Assembly: GCA_025024175.1 (NCBI GenBank) | Contig: QCXZ01000137.1 | Location: 4,774,001 to 4,838,000, forward strand | Source: Rhyzopertha dominica | Taxonomy: Eukaryota; Arthropoda; Insecta; Coleoptera; Bostrichidae | DNA length: 64,000 nucleotides | Reading direction: 5' to 3' | In this document: positions 39,401 through 49,998 of the stretch, piece by piece | How the letters are laid out: the number at the start of each line of letters is the position of its first letter | Position numbering within the stretch: the stretch's first letter is position 1 | Position numbers and translations under genes: made by a program | Notes under the pieces: model-generated | Told to the model about the DNA's origin: nothing | Seen by the model: the letters and a program-made list of their open reading frames with translations, nothing else | Databases searched by the model: none

Positions 39401-42043
39401 CTTGCAGTTTGCAGGAAAGCTTCATCACAAATTATTTATTTACTATTGTGATGTCTTGTTTCTGTGTCGACAAGTCTACACAAACTTGACACATATTACT
39501 ATGAGAACCGGAAAAACAATTTATTTTAAAAATTACCGTAAATTACGCAATATACAGGAAAAAATTACGTGTTTCACGCGCAAGAAAACTGGATTTTCTG
39601 TATTTGCAAAACAATCTACTATTTCACCAACATTTAACTTGCGTACACTCGTTTGTCAGAGACTTCATTATCAAAAAAAAATAAAACCGCCAACATGTGA
39701 AGGGATTTAAAAAAATATAAAAATTATTACTAAGTTCAAAATCAAGAGAAAAGCGAACTTTTCTTTCTACTGAGCCAAAATAGTGATGTTTTAATGACAA
39801 TTAATTGCAGATTGTTTTAGATTATAATATATTTGTAATTTTGATAATAACCAAGTTGTTAATGGTAGATATTTCACCCATCGCATTTGACTTTTCCATC
39901 CCAAAACTAAGGTGTCTCCAAGTCGTTTATAGGGCACGCAAAGCCCCGTTGTGCAACACTCCCCACAGCACAATGGAAAAAGTAATCAGTTCTCGGAGAG
40001 CTCAAATCGAAGCTTTGCATTTTGAATTTTAATCCAGTTGGGGGATTGGCGCACCACATGTTCCACACACGCTCGTGCCTTATTATAACAACAATAATAA
40101 ACCAACCACGTAGAATAAAATATCGACCTTCCGTTTGCCGTTCACCGCAGGAATTCAGCAAACATCTGTTAGGGCAATCCGTCGCCGAACGTCGCCTTCA
40201 TTACAGAATCGAGAAAAATATTGCTAAGACAAAACGGTCACCTTGAAGTTTCACGGAGGAACCTGAAAAACGGCGCCGGCTTCAGGTAAACGGATGCCAC
40301 GTTGCCATTTCCACAAAGGATAATTTTTTGCCTTTTCCTCTTATGTTTGCGCTCACTCGGTCCCTGAAAGGAGCTAAGCCTTCACCAAGAAAAAATGGAT
40401 GGAGTAGGAGCAAAAGTCCTGTTAGCATCATTGGCTAATTATGACTTTCTAAGCTTTTATAACACGGGAAGTATAAAACTAGTTATATGTAGTTTCATTC
40501 ACATTTAAAATTTTTCTAAGTCGGCTTTTGCTAACTTAGCATTATTTCAAACTGGACCAAGCATTGTTGAACATCAACAATGGGGTTGTTGCCCTTGACA
40601 GTAAATCGTTATTATAACACATGTGCGACTTTGCTTGGACCTAATGAAGGTAGAAGCTGGCTATAGAAAAAATATTTTTAATGTTTTTTATCTTATTTTA
40701 CCTTTAAAGGTTTACCGCCAAATTCAAATATTTCGTGATACGTCACCGTTCCTGGAGACGCACTCCGCTATTGCGCCGATGCGCCGGATGCCCTGTTGCA
40801 TGCTCGACACCTTTGTCGCAGTTGAACACGCGTATGTTCTGTGGTTCTGTGCCTTTGTACCTTTGTTTACGTTTTGGTTTGAGAACGGAGGACGCGTTAA
40901 AGTTTTGTTTTTATTTACTTAGTATGTTGTTGTTCAAACATAGACTGTGCAAGATTATGTGAAGGGATCTTCGGACAATTTACCAATAATTGACTTACAC
41001 ATGATTGACGAATTTTACATGAATGGAAACTCGTGTGGCCAGATCGTTCGATTTTACGCAAATTAGGCGATTTTGCTATTTAAAGGTTGTGCTTGAATAA
41101 AATGTTGTAATGGCAGCTATACATGCTGTAACTGGTTTAAACAAGTTTACCTACTTAATAAATAGTTGTTCCAGTTTTAATATCACTTGAAATATGAACT
41201 TATCCTTCGGCTGCCATAAAATGAATTCTGTTTGCGATATATCCGCTGCAAGTTATAATTTTAATTTAATATATTTTACTTTTTAATATTTACAGTGAAA
41301 ACGACTAATAACGAATCGCGTTTAACACATCCATTCGCGTGTAGGTTTTTATAATTCATAATTACTATTGCGAGTTTGGAATAAAATTGCAACGCTGCTG
41401 CGACTTCGATTTCAGAAACTTTATCTCGGCCGAAAGGAATGCCAGGATCAGAAAATGGCGTGGCAACATCACACAGTTACACCGCACTAAGCGCGCCAGG
41501 GAACGCTGACGTCAGAGATTCAAACTTTAAACATAAACAATCTTTTTTAAGCATTAACTAAGCGCTTTGCAAAAAATAAAAATAACAGGGATCTATATTT
41601 TTTCATGTAGATTCATATTCTGCAATAAAAAAAATGGGGGGCAACAGGCCCATTACAAATAATATCAAAAACGCGATTGGTTTCATTAGACAACAATGCT
41701 TCATCTGTAGATTCCAGCATTTGTAGATTTGCAATTCTTTCAGTTTCATTGGAATCTACACATAATAAATTTTATAGTCTATTGATGCTACTCGATGTTT
41801 TTGTTATGTCTGGAACTGTCTTCTTTAATTCAACATATTCAGCAAGTGCTTGCTGTAGTCGGAAGTACAAGCACGTTTAACCAGTGTTGCTCCAACGAGC
41901 AATTTTTGAGGTGCCATTGTAGATGTATCAGGTGTGTCAAATTGTGAATTGGTGATTGGTAGCACCTTGAACAGTTGTTTGCTATTTCTCTGTGTAATAT
42001 TTTTGAACGTCATCTTATGTACATGTTAAATAACCTTTTTTAG
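39401..42043. other. No recognisable gene; GC-rich patches
   Basis: Blocks at 39900-40320, 40735-40900 and 41400-41520 are GC-richer and contain short open frames. One is a possible exon end CTTCAG|GTAAAC at about 40288; 41508-41515 is TGACGTCA. I could not link these into a gene. They may hold upstream exons of the frame at 42044. Confidence 0.35.
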
Positions 42044-42236
42044 GCCACCAAGAACCGTCGTTTCCTGCAAATGCAAGTCCGAGCGTGAGCGAGGCGGTCT
42101 GAAACGTTCAGGACATCTGGAGGACAATCAGTTGGCAAATCCGAAGATCGACCCACGTCCCCATGTCCAAATCCATGTGCCGTGGGTCCGGGTGCCCCTC
42201 GGTGACGGTACCAACATAACGCCGGCGGTAGTTTGA
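42044..42236 (+). CDS. Possible 3'-terminal coding exon of an unidentified host gene
   Basis: A good acceptor (pyrimidine tract ending TTTTTTAG at 42043) opens onto a GC-rich frame of 63 codons from 42045 to TGA at 42234-42236: PPRTVVSCKCKSERERGG…, then NPKIDPRPHVQIHVPWVRV and a hydrophobic end. Third-position GC is high, as in the Rab11 exons, in contrast with the AT-rich surroundings and with the transposon frames. I do not recognise the protein. The frame at 42044 (ATKNRRFLQMQVRA) closes after 14 codons. Upstream exons were not identified, so the phase and even the coding status are unproven. Confidence 0.35.
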
Positions 42237-42970
42237 GTGGGCATCATTGCCATTGCTGCTCGCCCAAATGGGGAACGGGCAGTTTCCAATTCAGGCAAGG
42301 TACCACAAGAAAAACATAATAATCATTCACGGACTTTAAGTAGGTTGCTCTATTGCTGTTTTGAAATCGGCACTGCGGGAACAGACGTTGCCAATTTGAT
42401 GATTTTTAAGGAAAATTGTTGGTTCGGTGTCGAAACGTCAGATTGGTGGAGAAAATTTGATTTGAACAACATTCTTTTTAATGTAACATGACATTGATAT
42501 GAAATTATTAGGTTTCCGCAAAAACGCTCTCACTTATTTATTTATTTAAAGAGGGGGTGCCTACAGGCGAACCCAAGTATTTTAAAATAATCAGCATAGA
42601 GCAGATGATTACAAAACATAAAGCAGAAATGAATATCATTTCTGTATATTAAAAAAAGCAAAGGACCCAGGATCGAGCCCTGAGGCACACTCGATGTAGC
42701 CCATTAAGGCAATGCCTTATCTCCTTTTATATCGGAATCGTATAGTTGGGCCAATCTACCTAACTAATAAAATAAAACAATTTTCAGGTTTTAATACAAA
42801 CTTATATTTATACGTTACAATAATAACATGTATGTATGTATGTACAGTAAAGTATAAAAATATTTACAAATTTACAAAAATACGAATCTATATTTATACG
42901 TAATAACACAATATTAACATATATGTATGTACAATAAGGTATAAAAAATATTTACATATTTGGCGCGTAT
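42237..42970. other. Non-coding, includes short TATG microsatellite
   Basis: The segment after the possible exon falls back to AT-rich DNA. A CGAAACGTCAG phrase at 42431-42441 resembles the Penelope-end core but lacks clear stems. A TATG tetranucleotide run lies at about 42828-42844. Confidence 0.4.
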
Positions 42971-44327
42971 TTAAATGAAACACTTTTTTACAAATGTCAG
43001 CCTGTCTATGAGATTATTAATTTTGACTTCAAGATAATCTTGCTTTAATTTTACAGTACGCCTAACAACTTTTTGGAATTTGTTGGATGTGTTTATTTTA
43101 ACATAAACTTCACTTTGAAAATTCAGCAATCTATCAACAAATTGAAAAATATTTGGATGAGGCGAATAAAAACTTTTATTAAATCTTGAATGAAATTACT
43201 CACACGCATTGGTTGTTCTGCAAGAGGAGGCAGATGAACTTGCCCAAATATTTGGAGTAAATTTGGCATTTTCGCTGTAATTGTCCACTAAATAGTCGCA
43301 AAACTCTTGAAGTTTCGAATGTTTTGGCATGATTGGAATTAAATTGAATGCGAATGCGTCACCCACTTCATCACAATCAAGAAACTGAAGTCCAAAACTA
43401 TATCTTAACATTTTGCCAACTTCCGTGTGGTTTTTATAATCTTGTGACAGTCCAAGCGAGTGAATTTTTCGATACCATGCTGTGAAAGATGGAATCGGCA
43501 TCCACTTACTCTAGCTTCCTCCCACGTATCCATAATAGCATTGTGGATTGCAGTTTCAAAATCAATCGCGACACTTTTAGGATAAAATTGTAAGTCACTT
43601 TCACTGCACTTCTGACACAACATATTCAAACATGTTTGATATGTGGATTGCTTTTTATCCGGAAACAAACAAAATACCAATGGAACGTAATGTCCATTCT
43701 TGTATCCATGAATTGNAAAGAGTTGTGTAAAAAATTTCGGACAAAAATCAAATGTGCCGTCCATATACACAGTTTTAGTACAACATAAAAAGTAAAGATT
43801 GCTATAAGGAGCAAAAATGATGATACCTTGGTCTGCATTATTTGTCAAGACAAAAGATTCTTCTTTATCTGNCATAGGTGCCAAAGTGTTTACTGCTTCG
43901 AAAACGTCTTTTTGCGTTTTTGGTAGATTTGGAGTTAATTTCCTCCTGCACATCCATATATTATGCCTTACAAGTTCCATATCGTAAGTCGTTATGTTAC
44001 TGCTTATGCCAGGGTCAGACCGAAGTTCCGTGTGCACTAATTTGGAAGGTTTTTCGTGTACATTTTCTAGAGCTTTCCTTTTCACACTGTTGTTGACAAT
44101 CTGCCTGTGCAGGTTTATGTCTTCTTTGTGATTGTGAGACAATTCGGAGTCCAAGATCTCATTTCCAGCCGACGTGTAGATTTTTGCGGGACATTTCGAT
44201 GTTTTATTTGTACACCTCCAACGCAACGCATAGTTCCGTTTTTCAGCACGTTTGCGATGCAAAACTTGTAGTTATTCACCACCAACAGTTTTTTGCCTTT
44301 TTCACTTTGCATGAATACAACTCCCAT
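42971..44327 (-). pseudogene. FLYWCH/MULE transposase, almost intact
   Basis: Reverse strand: MGVVFMQSEKGKKLLVVNNY and, in the next frame, ALRWRCTNKTSKCPAKIYT with LSHNHKE form a FLYWCH zinc finger (W-x-C…C…H-x-H). The MULE domain follows: AYSN-like FAPYSNLYFLC, TVYMDGTFDFCPKFFTQLF (first catalytic Asp), HYVPLVFCLFPDK, KSVAIDFETAIHNAI (second Asp), CRFHLSQ. After a frame change comes W-RKIHSLGL… to ASSCRTTNACE. TAA follows where a Ser codon is expected, and the same frame continues FHSRFNKSFYSPHPN to a natural end at 42971-42973. So there are only two frameshifts and one single-base nonsense change. Two Ns (43716, 43872) lie in it. Mutator-like elements usually have long TIRs; none were recognised. 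Confidence 0.85.
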
Positions 44328-44605
44328 TTCGCCGGTATGAATGTGCGCTAGAAATTTTAGTAAAACTGTTTAATTTGACTTGCGTTTCAGAATTTATTAA
44401 CTCATTTCAGCAGGTAACCACCCTCTTTAACAAATTATTTAGGACATTATGGACAAGTGTCCAATAATATTTTATATTTTTCAAATAAGTCCCACCCATC
44501 TTAATTGTGTTTCGTGATCTATTGGGTCCACAGGCACAAAATGTTTGCGTTTAAATTACCTACTTTTCTAAGTAGTATCAGGTAGCAGGATCTGATAAGG
44601 ATTCG

Positions 44606-44884
44606 TTATCGATAACTATCAGTGGGAGGTTCATAATCCACCGTCCGCATCCTTCTGGCCAAACTCAATGGCAGATTAAAGAGCGATAAAGTTTTTGGCC
44701 TAACTATAATGCGCCCTTTTATATACACTATTTGTGTTCTACCCTTACCGTAAGAGGACATCCAAGATAGCAGCGATCCGTGCACACCAATAATCGGAAA
44801 CTTAGACACAAGTGTGCAATGGATAATTTTATCAAATGCCTTGCTGAAGCCTAAAAGATTGTGCTCTGGTATTTGTATCCCCAT
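44606..44884 (-). pseudogene. LINE reverse transcriptase palm fragment
   Basis: The reverse frame contains FSKAFDKIIHCTLVSKF (the F-x-K-A-F-D block carrying the first RT catalytic Asp), then LLSWMSSYGKGRTQIVYIKG. It is a short, truncated Jockey/CR1-like piece. It lies head-to-head with the plus-strand LINE beginning at about 44967. Confidence 0.65.
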
Positions 44885-44966
44885 TGTTTTACTTATTTCA
44901 CTTTGTAAAAATTGACCAGTTTACGTTACTTATTCAGTTTAATATTGAAACTTTCAGTATTTTCTA

Positions 44967-45960
44967 GTGTTTGGAAACGTGCTTACATATGTACTGTGCT
45001 TTGAGGAGGGCTCTGCAACGAATATAGACAACTACAGACCCATTTCCATTCTATGTAACTTTGCAAAAACTTTTGAAGCTATAGTGTTGGGAAATATATA
45101 TGTGAGACGGCTAAACACCCTATTTCTCCTTTTCAGCATGGTTTGTACAGTTGAAGTCAACTATTACTAATTTGGTTTGTTTTTCTCAGCAACTCGCTGT
45201 GTCTCTGGACGACAGGTAGCTGTTGTTTACACGGATATTTGCAAGGCATTTTGATTAACATCGTGTTTTTGGTTTCTCTACCCCTCTGGTGCTGTTGTTT
45301 CAGTCTTACTTGAGCGAAAGACATTAGAAAGTACGATGCAATAGCTATACATCNAATGAGTTTGTTGCTTCATGAGGTGCGCCTCAGAGTTCTAATCTTG
45401 CCCCCTTGTTGTTTTTATTATTCATTAATGATATCACATGTGTTATTCATAGCAATAAGCTACTTTATGCTGATGACTTGAAAGTATATCGTGACATCGA
45501 CTCTGCAGGAGGATCTACTTCGGGTTCTTGAATGCTATACTATTAATCGCCTATCTCTGAACATTTACACATTTGTTGCAGTTTCATTTTTAAGGAAACA
45601 GTAGTAATAAGGACCTGGGTGTTACTTTTGATTATAAACTAACGTTTAACGAACATGTCAGTAATACTTTTGTTAAAGCACTTCAGTTGTTTGGTTATAT
45701 TTGTAGAAATTTTCTGATATTTCGTTAGTTTGTTCAAAGATTGAATACGGAGCATTGATTTGGTTTCCTCTCTACAGTGTTTATATTGATTTGGTTCAAT
45801 CGGTTCAAAGAAAGTTTTTAGTAGATTTATTAACTTTTTTACGAGTATAACACACTACATATTGAATTTTCCATATTTGGTTTCATTTATGTCCTGTGAT
45901 GTTGTCGTTAATAAATTGAGCACTAAAAACTAAGACTAACAGAAAAATAATATCCGCAAT
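44967..45960 (+). pseudogene. Jockey-like LINE reverse transcriptase, decayed
   Basis: Frames in order give FEEGSATNIDNYRPISIL, TFEAIVLGNIYVR, VAVVYTDICKAF, GAPQSSNLAPLLFLLFINDI, KLLYADDLKVYRDI (active-site YADD) and DLGVTFDYKLTFNEHVSNT. This is the RT of a Jockey-like non-LTR retrotransposon. Multiple frameshifts, stops (ICKAF*) and an N at 45354 make it inactive. Endonuclease and 3' end are not recognisable. Confidence 0.75.
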
Positions 45961-46905
45961 AACTTACGGATAGAATTTTGTGTTTCATATGTTCAAACCT
46001 TTTAGGAGTGTTTAAATAACCTTACATTCATATTTTACTGAATATGTTCATTTATATCTGATTGTGTATCATCAAAAACATCTCGTTCGCATTACACGTT
46101 TTTTCACCATCAATTGCTTCATCAAATGTCATTGCTATACCTACACGCATGCACTTTTCCGAGATGATGGGTGTGCTGGGAGTCGCATTAGAAAACGGAA
46201 TGGGTCCATTTACCAGCGGGTATCGCCGTTCATCATATCTGTATACGTACACAGATGAAATTAATAAGCAATAATTACAACATTTATGAATTATGCGCCT
46301 TTACTGGTGCATGTTGGAAAGTAGGAAGCATGTGCATTCGAGATGCAGACATAACCGTTCATTAAAATCTTGATCTGAACATTCCATCAAAAGAAACTGT
46401 TGCGCTTTTCAGGCGAATTTGATGCTTAGATCGCACGTGCAACTGATCATTCCGGTCGTTAGGTTATACCGTGCGTTTCAGTTAAAATGAGCCCGCACGT
46501 ATAATTCCGTAATTGTTATGTGATAAATCCTGAAACACGTAAGCTTCTGTTTTAGGGGGACACATTTGTGGTGCGAAGGTAGAATAGGAGAGGGTAACTA
46601 TTACCATAGACAAAGGCATGATAAATAGATGGGCATATGTAATGGTGGGGGTAGGTTCATAAACACGAATATGTAACGTGAATAACATAATAAACTGCTT
46701 TAAATCGTGCAGCAACAACATGATTATCAGATTTTTTATAATATGTCCTTAATTTCTTGATAATTTGCACCTAGTTTGTTCCAGTGCTATACCTTCGAAG
46801 TTACTTATCAAATAACTTCAAACAGCGATGGAATACTCTACCTGCAAATTAGGTAAGATATTACATAAAAATAATTTGCAATTATGTGGATAATACGAGA
46901 GTGAA
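45961..46905. other. No recognisable gene
   Basis: 46052-46274 is open on both strands (64-70 codons) with balanced composition. The reverse frame reads …CMRVGIAMTFDEAIDGEKTCNANEM. I cannot assign it. It could be an exon of an unknown gene or a transposon piece. Confidence 0.3.
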
Positions 46906-47174
46906 TGCTTTCAGCGTCCATAATGTAAGATAATATTTTCTTGGAAAGATCGCTGTCTCTTGAAAACACTGACAAAAAGTTATGTCTGACCTTTCGATTA
47001 CACCTGTAATCTTTGTCTTATAAGGACGTTATTTGTTAGAGCACAAAGGATTTCAGACGAAAGTTGTTTACGCTAGCGCTAGTGAGAAATGGTTATAGCA
47101 ATAAGAATATTTGGTCAGTTTTTAATAAAAGTGCTCATCCAAATCAAGTAAATTCTTAGCTAGGACAAATTAAA

Positions 47175-47633
47175 TTGAAGTTGAGTTTGCTTTATGTACA
47201 AAGCCTTTCGGAAAAATTAAAGAGGATGCTTAGAAAACACGATATTTTAGTTGTTGGTAGTACATATAATAATTTAGATAAAATTTTAAGTTCTACTAAA
47301 GATAAAGTACATTTAGAGAGTGAAGGTGTTTACAAAATTACTTGTTCTTGTGGCAAGTGTTACATAGGTCAAACTAAAAGAAAAGTAGGAACGCGTTTGA
47401 AAGAACACATACGTGCTACTACGTTGCAACAGATAGATAAATCTTCCGTAGCTGAACACTCATATTTGACTAAACACATGATTGATTGTGATAAAGCAAA
47501 AATTTTACATAGACAAAAATATTATCACAAACGGCTAATAAAAGAAGCTATAGAAATTTGTAGGAATACTAATAATTTTAATAGGGATTGTGCAAATTAT
47601 GAGTTAGGTGACATTTGGAAGGTTATTTTGTAG
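47175..47633 (+). CDS. Penelope-like GIY-YIG endonuclease domain, intact frame
   Basis: Uninterrupted 152-residue frame. LSLLYVQSLSEKLKRMLRKH is the typical linker before the nuclease; GVYKITCSCGKCYIGQTKRKVGTRLKEHIRA has the GIY and YIG signatures, the Cys pair and the catalytic Arg. The tail ends DIWKVIL. The reverse transcriptase upstream is lost except for fragments, so the segment cannot transpose, but the domain itself shows no lesion. Confidence 0.85.
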   Translation: MKLSLLYVQSLSEKLKRMLRKHDILVVGSTYNNLDKILSSTKDKVHLESEGVYKITCSCGKCYIGQTKRKVGTRLKEHIRATTLQQIDKSSVAEHSYLTKHMIDCDKAKILHRQKYYHKRLIKEAIEICRNTNNFNRDCANYELGDIWKVIL

Positions 47634-47810
47634 TTATCTTTTATGAAGTAGTTCGTGTATATCTAGTGGTAGTTAGTTCCTTTTTCGTCGTTAGGTTCTT
47701 TTCTATCAGGTTGGCACGTTGTTTCTATGACGTCTCGCTTCCTTGGTGATTTGTTTATTTACTTTCAAAATTTTGTTTGAACTTGTGTCAGGCAAATTTT
47801 GAGGTTCTTC

Positions 47811-47850
47811 GTCTTTAACAAAGATTACAGGTGTAATCGAAACGTCAGAC
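47811..47850 (+). ncRNA. Hammerhead-like folded motif in Penelope-like end
   Basis: Outer stem GTCT/AGAC (47811-47814 with 47847-47850), inner hairpin GATTAC…GTAATC, GAAA, C-G pair, then TC. The same fold is present antisense at 10766-10805 and, damaged, at 46984-47017. The canonical CTGANGA box is replaced by TTAACAAA (TTGACAAA at 10766). Confidence 0.45.
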
Positions 47851-48414
47851 TTATAATTTTTTGTCAGTGTTTTCAAGAAACAGCGGTCTTTCCGAGAAAA
47901 TATTATTTTATGTGGATAATAATAAATAAAACAAGTATTCTGAAAGTTCTGATTATACTTGTACTTGGCATGTAGTGATATGTTTTGTGCGGCTGAGATC
48001 CTGGAGAAAGAGGAAAGACCCATCCGACATAACGATAATTACTGCACCGATGTTTTTGAAAACGGTTTTATTCGTAAGCTCGTGATCGACATTTTCACTT
48101 AAACTATTTTTTATGTGCAAACTAAATGGTGCAGTAAAAGTGTAGGCTAAATATAATCTGAAAGGTAGACCTCGCAATTAGCAATTTTTTAAGCAAAAAA
48201 TATGAAGTATATAAGTATGTTTGAGAAATACCTCAGGCATTTATTTATCTGCAAATATTTAATAGTTTTTAGGTGGTGCTGTTTTGTAAAAATAGGTTAT
48301 TCTTTTTCTATTGTTAGCTCGAAAATATCTTTCTCTCTCTCTCAAAGTTCCCAGCCTTGATTTTAAAAATAAATAATGATTTTCAAAGTTAAGAATAAAC
48401 TTAAATTAGTAATT

Positions 48415-48962
48415 TCGCGACACCCTACATATCAATAAAACAGGAGTATTAGTAGGCCACTCATTTAAGTAATCGAAATAATTCATCAAAATGCTTGCAT
48501 TTTTATTCAAATTATTTTGTCATTTTAATGCGTTTCAATCATGTTATGTTAGTTATTTAGTGTTTGTTGTTGGTACTAAATTAAGTAATTTATTTATTAT
48601 CAATCATCGGTTAAATAATAATAAAAAAATTCTGAGACTCATAGGATTTTTGAAAAAAAGAAGGGACATTATTTTTGTTAAACTGTATGTAAATAATGAA
48701 AATAACAGTTTTTTTTTACAAATAGTCATTGGCATAGAAATTCTGCTTGAGAAAGGGGTTGAGCACCCTCCCCACTCCGTCACTGTGCAAATTTTTGAAC
48801 TTTCTTATCGCTTATTTTATGCCCTTTAATTAATAGGCATTGTCCCCCAAACATGAAAAAAGTTATACTAAAAATTCTAAAAAAAATAAATTATATTCAA
48901 CACCCCGTATCTCGGCAACGAAGCCTTCTACGACAAATGTTTGTAGGAACTTTTCTTTTTTG
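48415..48962. repeat. Non-coding repeat that received the Penelope-like insertion
   Basis: From GCGACACCCTACAT through ACACCCCGTATCTCGGCAAC the text has the look of the non-coding part of a DNA transposon. A 112-codon AT-rich frame (48491-48829) shows no motif. It resumes after 49998 on the far side of the insertion. Confidence 0.35.
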
Positions 48963-49041
48963 AAATATGTGTTCTATAGTTGTTGGTGTTTATTTTGTGG
49001 AGTCCTTCTTTGTTAATTTTTCTTATAGTATTTATTTGTAG

Positions 49042-49752
49042 GTTCTGGCTCCTAAATTACTAAATTACCATTCTAACCACCCCTACAGACAAAAAATAGC
49101 TGTCCTAAACAACACTATACAACGAATAATAAAATTAACTAGTCCAGAACTTAGAATTGAAACTTTACATACCACTACTAAAATACTAAAAAATAACAAC
49201 TACCCCACTAAATTAATAAGTAACTCAATAAAACAACAAACCGAAAAACTATACAATAGTATTCAATACAAAAAACAAGACAAAAACACAAACATAACAT
49301 ACTTAACCTTACCATATATACCACCACTCACTCAAAAAATAAAAAACCTACTAAAACCACATAACTTCCAAATTACATATAAACCAGTTAACACAATTAA
49401 ACAATTCTACACACCGTTAAAAACAAAAATACCAAAAGAAACAAGAACACACACAATATACAGTATAAAATGTAAAGAATGTAACAAACAATATATAGGA
49501 CAGACAGGACAATACTTAAAAAACAGACTACAACAACATAAAAATAATAACAACTACACAGCTTTAAAAAAACATCAAGAACAAACTGACCACACTTTTG
49601 ACTTTGATAATACCAAAATTATTACTACGGAACAACATAAACAAAAAAGACAATTTTTAGAAATGATACATATTCAAAAAAATCTAAACACATGTGTAAA
49701 CGACAGGACTGACATACAAGGACTAAGTAATACCTACTACACCGTCATTTAA
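49042..49752 (+). CDS. Penelope-like RT C-terminus plus GIY-YIG nuclease, open without lesions
   Basis: An open frame of 236 codons from the stop at 49039-49041 to TAA at 49750-49752. It has no internal stop and no usable early ATG, so ATG-based gene finding would miss it. It reads LLNYHSNHPYRQKIAVLNNT (the conserved post-RT region), LTLPYIPPLTQKIKNLLKPH, then TIYSIKCKECNKQYIGQTGQ, where the GIY triad is IYS and YIG is intact, and RLQQHKNNN. It ends SNTYYTVI. Codons are extremely A-rich. It is 5'-truncated, so no product is expected unless read from a flanking promoter. Confidence 0.85.
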   Translation, partial: VLAPKLLNYHSNHPYRQKIAVLNNTIQRIIKLTSPELRIETLHTTTKILKNNNYPTKLISNSIKQQTEKLYNSIQYKKQDKNTNITYLTLPYIPPLTQKIKNLLKPHNFQITYKPVNTIKQFYTPLKTKIPKETRTHTIYSIKCKECNKQYIGQTGQYLKNRLQQHKNNNNYTALKKHQEQTDHTFDFDNTKIITTEQHKQKRQFLEMIHIQKNLNTCVNDRTDIQGLSNTYYTVI

Positions 49753-49874
49753 ACACACCCTCTCACCATCACATTTACCATACACAATGATAACAAAGGA
49801 ATAAACTTGAAGGTACATTTTATATTAATATCAAAATTGTAAATGTCATANTAATTTGTCAATCTACTAAATAA

Positions 49875-49917
49875 AATATTCGACAAAGACCTAAATTATA
49901 GGTCGAAACGTCATATT
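49875..49917 (+). ncRNA. Hammerhead-like folded motif in short Penelope-like insertion
   Basis: Outer stem AATAT/ATATT (49875-49879 with 49913-49917), inner hairpin GACCT…AGGTC, GAAA, C-G, TC. Both stems differ in sequence from those of the other elements yet remain paired. The box is TCGACAAA. Confidence 0.45.
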
Positions 49918-49998
49918 ATTAAAGAAAGTGTCTTTAATTTATAAAAATAAGGAGCCAGAACCTACAAATAAATACTATAAGAAAAATATGTGTTCTAT

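Larger units (their letters stand above)
46930..47908 (+). mobile_element. 5'-truncated Penelope-like element with inverted ends
   Basis: The left end (46930-47017) is the inverted copy, with a few mismatches, of the right end (about 47816-47908). Between them, plus-strand remnants of the RT C-terminus (VRNGYSNKNIWSVFNKS) lead into the GIY-YIG frame. An inverted duplicate of the 3' end at the truncated 5' side is a known insertion product of Penelope elements. Another loose end of this family is at 10733-10868. Confidence 0.8.
48963..49998 (+). mobile_element. Short Penelope-like insertion with 15-bp target duplication
   Basis: AAATATGTGTTCTAT is at 48963-48977 and again at 49984-49998, flanking the insert. 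Inside, 49017-49053 and 49950-49986 are exact inverted repeats of 37 bases. The coding part is 49042-49752, and a folded CGAAACGTC motif lies at 49875-49917. One N lies at about 49851. The 5' part of the element is missing and replaced by the short inverted copy of its own 3' end. Confidence 0.85.

Noticed and set aside
40623..40962. GC-richer block with overlapping frames of 75-99 codons, considered as a host exon
   Set aside because: Neither frame has recognisable residues, and splice sites at the edges are weak.
42421..42445. CGAAACGTCAG phrase resembling the Penelope-end ribozyme core
   Set aside because: No pairing inner hairpin or outer stem could be drawn, so it is not counted as a copy of the motif.
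46052..46274. Region open on both strands, balanced composition
   Set aside because: Looks coding-like but no family, start context or splice pattern could be recognised; kept only as a note in the gap entry.
48491..48829. 112-codon open frame
   Set aside because: Lies in non-coding repeat sequence that continues on the other side of the Penelope-like insertion; no recognisable domain.
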